The position numbers and the translations under genes are program-made. The notes beneath the pieces were generated by a model. The model ran no database searches. It saw only the letters and a list, made by a program, of their open reading frames with translations, and had not been told where the DNA came from. Source: Timema cristinae (Eukaryota; Arthropoda; Insecta; Phasmatodea; Timematidae). Taken from it: a stretch of DNA of 64,000 nt. Each line of letters starts with the position of its first letter. Within the stretch, counting starts at the first letter, position 1. This document shows, piece by piece, positions 60,700-64,000 of the stretch. The DNA is taken from contig JBCFYV010000935.1 in assembly GCA_039000515.1 (NCBI GenBank), positions 57,236,346-57,300,345 of the forward strand, given 5' to 3'.

Positions 60700-61150
60700 G
60701 AATTATTCCTTACAGAACCCTGTCGCCTATTTTAAAACTACTAATGAATTTTGATCCTTGTTCATTCCTGATCACAATTCTTTGGTATAATACCGGTACC
60801 AGCAATTTAAGTAAATTTTGATTGAGCCATGTCAACGATGAGTTTTCGACTCGGAAAAGCTTCCATTTAATTAATATCTGGTGATTAATCAAATGCTTTT
60901 GTAAAATCAATAAACAAACCAGCTCTTAAACTCTCCTTATTAATTGAATTTTGTATTTCGATAGTTTTAGAAAAGTAGCCTTTGCTTGTGTATTAGTTTT
61001 TTCAAGAACCCATTTGCTGATTAAACAGGTATTATACTTATATCTACAAAAGTATTACAAAAATCGGACTTAAGAAGGTTTTTACAATATTTAAACTAAT
61101 TGTAGATTAGGCTTTCTCGAATTTATCTATAAATCCTATTGTTTATAAAA
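60700..61150 (-). mobile_element. LINE (CR1/Jockey-like) reverse transcriptase remnant
   Basis: Minus-strand reading: GLFIDFTKAFD (60921-60890), then INHQILIKWKLFRVENSSLT, and QRIVIRNEQGSKFISSFKIG. This is the palm A region through the segment before VPQGS of a CR1/Jockey-type enzyme. Frame changes are needed, so it is inactive. Confidence 0.65.
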
Positions 61151-61930
61151 GTGTGTTCTACATTTTGGTAAATTATTTATTCTATATTCTAAAAAATATA
61201 TATTGAAGCAGTTTATTTATCTATCTTTAATTTTAGTGTCCGTAACTTAATTCAGCTATATAGTTATAGAATTCATAATATATATTATCTGTGGCAGAAG
61301 CTTGCTAATAGCAAAATTAGACACGAGAATATAGTTGTGACTTGTCTCTGGTAACATTATTTGAAGTAATATTTTAAGATCGTTGTCAGTTATTTACCTA
61401 TCAGTATTTGGATTAATTTTTAAATCACGGTAAGCTTAAGGCTTTATAATCTTTTAATTGTATTGGTTTATTTTTATTAATGCCATTATAATGTTTCCCA
61501 CTTTACCGGTTTCTATAATGGCGATCCGTGCAGGATTAGTTTGTTTACTATGTCCAATTCGAACTTTAACTCGAATGAATAACCCGTAATATGCCTATTG
61601 AATATTTGTTGTCAAACAATTTTTTTCTCTTTAGATGATTATAAAACTTAGAGATCTTAATAAAATTAATGCTTACCTACAAACTATTTTGTGAACACGT
61701 GAAACCACATCTCCCGCCTTACCTCATCCCCCTTTTGATATTATTAGCTTTCATTTTGATCTACAAATTCAAAATAGATTTTTAGAAATTTTCTTATAAA
61801 TAATTTAAACTAATTAAACTTTGGCTTGTTCTTGTATTTTGATAGACGACATACTTTTTCTGGTAAGCCCACTATTTCCTCTTTTAATTTTGAAATTACA
61901 TTTACTAATCAAATACAAAATATACCTTAG

Positions 61931-62489
61931 GCTGTATCCAAATAGTCAAGTACACTTGACTAGATAACTTTACACTTAACACACACTTGAGATTGAAGAC
62001 TGCAACTGACTATTCGAACGACAAAATATCCTTTTCACACCCTTGAGTCCACATTGCTGCTTCCTACCAATATTTTTAGAAACTATTTTAAACACCATCT
62101 ATCAGCCCGAATTAGTGCAGGCCACTTTAAGATTTGTGGTGACTTATTTTCTCTGCACTTGACAAATTAGCCAAATTATCCAACACACACAATACAACTT
62201 TACAACACTACAAAGCAACTTTTATATTTAATGTACATATTCAAAGATCACATTACTATACGAGCTCTCTCTAGCAGACGAAAAATTAAACAATTTCCAA
62301 TCAAACACAACATCGACGGTGTGTCAAGAGTAACTTACTGTCACCCTTGGACTCAAGGATGTGTGAGGGGTGCATTAGCACACTTCATGACTATTCAGAC
62401 GGATCTGCACTTGATCATGTGATTGCTAATTCAACTATCGAGTGAACGTCAAGGGTTAACGGTGCATGAAGTAGACTATTCAGATATAG
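61931..62489. mobile_element. TIR element (MITE), about 560 bp
   Basis: Ends GCTGTATCCAAATAGTCAAG and complement GCTATATCTGAATAGTCTAC. Flanks TATACCTTA and TATACTTA are similar, possibly an 8-bp-type duplication. A second such end is at 63783. Confidence 0.55.
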
Positions 62490-62596
62490 CTCTATACTTA
62501 ATCCACGGAAAAGCCCATTAGGTCTTAGTTCATAGACTCTCCATAATATACTAGAGTTTGTGGTAAGGTTACACTTATGACACCTTATTTTGAGAA

Positions 62597-62870
62597 GGTG
62601 ACCTGGTGGTCTAGGGGTAAGGTGTCAGACTTCTATGCTGGCGGCCGGGGTTCAATCCTCGGTCCCGGCAAAGATTTATCTGATTACCAAACCCTTCCTT
62701 CACCTCTGACAAGACATCTTGTGAATGTGGGGAATGCCAGGCCTCCACCGTGGTTCAGATTCCACTTTAAACTGTAGGTCCTTCATTTCATCTTACAATC
62801 ACCCTAACATTACACATTAGCGTAAGTGCGTATAACCCGAATGGGTAGTAAGACGCGGTGCTAATAATAA
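62597..62870 (+). repeat. SINE family A, full length, with 11-bp duplication
   Basis: GGTGACCTGGTGGTCTAGGG head through tail; duplication TATTTTGAGAA at 62586-62596 and 62871-62881. Confidence 0.93.
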
Positions 62871-63497
62871 TATTTTGAGAAAAGAGTTTATGATGACAAA
62901 AATACTTCCACACAATGTTATTAATCACCATCAACATATAGATTTTTGACATTATTATTATTATTATTATTTAATAGCAAAATTTATTGCAAATTTGCCC
63001 TTGATCATGTAGGCATTCATATCTCTTCTTGGGTTTCTTATAATCCAAAATTATTTTTTCTCACTAGCTATTATAAGGTAAGCCCTATAAGTCATTGTAT
63101 CCATAGCGCCAATCCTAAATTTGTCAAATTCGACTTTTATCATAAAAGAAAAGCTAAACTCGGAGAGTTATTTAAGGAAATCCCTTACTAATAATTTATC
63201 ACTAAGAGGTTCTGCCTATAATATCAAAATTTTATAATATTCTGATTTATTTTTTGCATATTGTTACTGCTTTTAACCACTCTTTAGTTTTTGGTTATTA
63301 TTGCTATTTTTTATTATCATTATTAGTTACTATTTTTTTGTAACTATTAATCATTATGTAACATTATTTAGCCATTTTTGTTTATTATTTTCTTGTGTAA
63401 ATATGTGTATTTGTAAGGTACTTGTGTACTTTCAGTGCTGGCCTGTTATAGGTCTTACGAATGTTGGCCAGCACTATAATAAAGGAAATTGAAATAT

Positions 63498-63545
63498 TAT
63501 TATTATTATTATTATTATTATTAGGGGTAGAAGTAGTAGTAGTAG
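63498..63545. repeat. ATT then AGT trinucleotide arrays
   Basis: Adjacent simple repeats; the stretch before them (63415-63497, ending AATAAAGGAAATTG) could be a LINE 3' end, unproven. Confidence 0.8.
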
Positions 63546-63782
63546 AATTAGTAGTATTGGTTTATGTACTAGACTTATTACGTCCACACATGAATCCATG
63601 ACAACTTTCCAGAAAAACAACTAAAACTCGAACTAGGGCTGAAGTTTCATTTTACCATTTTCAACTTTACCAAACCTTTAAAGTAGGGATTTATGGGACT
63701 TTATAAAAGATCAATTTTTTTGCATTTTTTGTATAAAAACTTTTTTGGTCAAAATAGATCGAAGTGCTTCAATACAAACATA

Positions 63783-63888
63783 GGCTGTATCCGAATAGTC
63801 TACTTCAGGGTTCCTACGCTCTGGAAAGTCAGGGAAAGTCAGGGAAAAAAATAATAGTCAGGGAAAGTCAGGGAAAGTCAGGGAAATG
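63783..63888. mobile_element. TIR end joined to a CAGGGAAA-rich element
   Basis: GCTGTATCCGAATAGTCTAC matches the ends of 61931-62489. At 63808 it passes directly into GGTTCCTACGCTCTGGAAAG and repeated GTCAGGGAAA units; continues past 63900. Confidence 0.45.
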
Positions 63889-64000
63889 ACAATTCATGTC
63901 TTCATGTCACACTTAGAAAAAACAAAGAAAATATTTTTTCTATTTACTGCGTCATAAGCCACTGCCCCAATGAAGAAAGCTGAGGGGCACTTACCATGCT

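Overview
The window is eukaryotic nuclear DNA: AT-rich, intron-rich, with GT-AG splice sites, many dispersed repeats and microsatellites, and no bacterial-style gene packing. Two split protein-coding genes can be assembled exon by exon. The arthropod-type CUB protein on the minus strand makes an arthropod the best guess for the source; I cannot place it more finely.

Gene 1 (plus strand, about 8.2-38.05 kb) is an ACBD4/ACBD5-type acyl-CoA-binding protein. Six coding exons join in frame to 389 residues: an N-terminal ACBP domain, an acidic FFAT-type motif ending exon 3, a His/Asn-rich linker, a short coiled coil, and a C-terminal membrane anchor with a basic tail. This is the architecture of the animal peroxisome-ER tether. 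The first intron is 23 kb and full of repeats.

Gene 2 (minus strand, about 56.4-45.45 kb) encodes a secreted protein of about 455 residues: signal peptide, a short Cys-rich motif, then two CUB-like regions. Eight coding exons join with compatible phases, except that exon 4 needs one extra base to stay open. It is therefore either carrying a frameshift or contains a sequence error. The two genes are convergent, with their 3' ends about 7.4 kb apart. Nothing suggests they work together.

The rest is repeats. Several tRNA-headed SINE families are present. Three of them (A, B and C here) have different heads but share one 3' tail ending in TAA repeats. Family A copies have intact 10-13 bp target-site duplications and look youngest; family C copies are numerous and worn. 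There are also LINE fragments (three with reverse transcriptase or C-terminal signatures, three from 3' parts), several non-autonomous DNA transposons (piggyBac-like, pogo/Tigger-like, hAT-like, and one with TAA duplications), a large inverted duplication near 2.5-3.5 kb, and tRNA-like foldbacks. By nesting, 3.7-5.25 kb records three successive insertions and 2.5-3.6 kb records an inverted duplication followed by an insertion. Stretches not listed hold no feature I could support.
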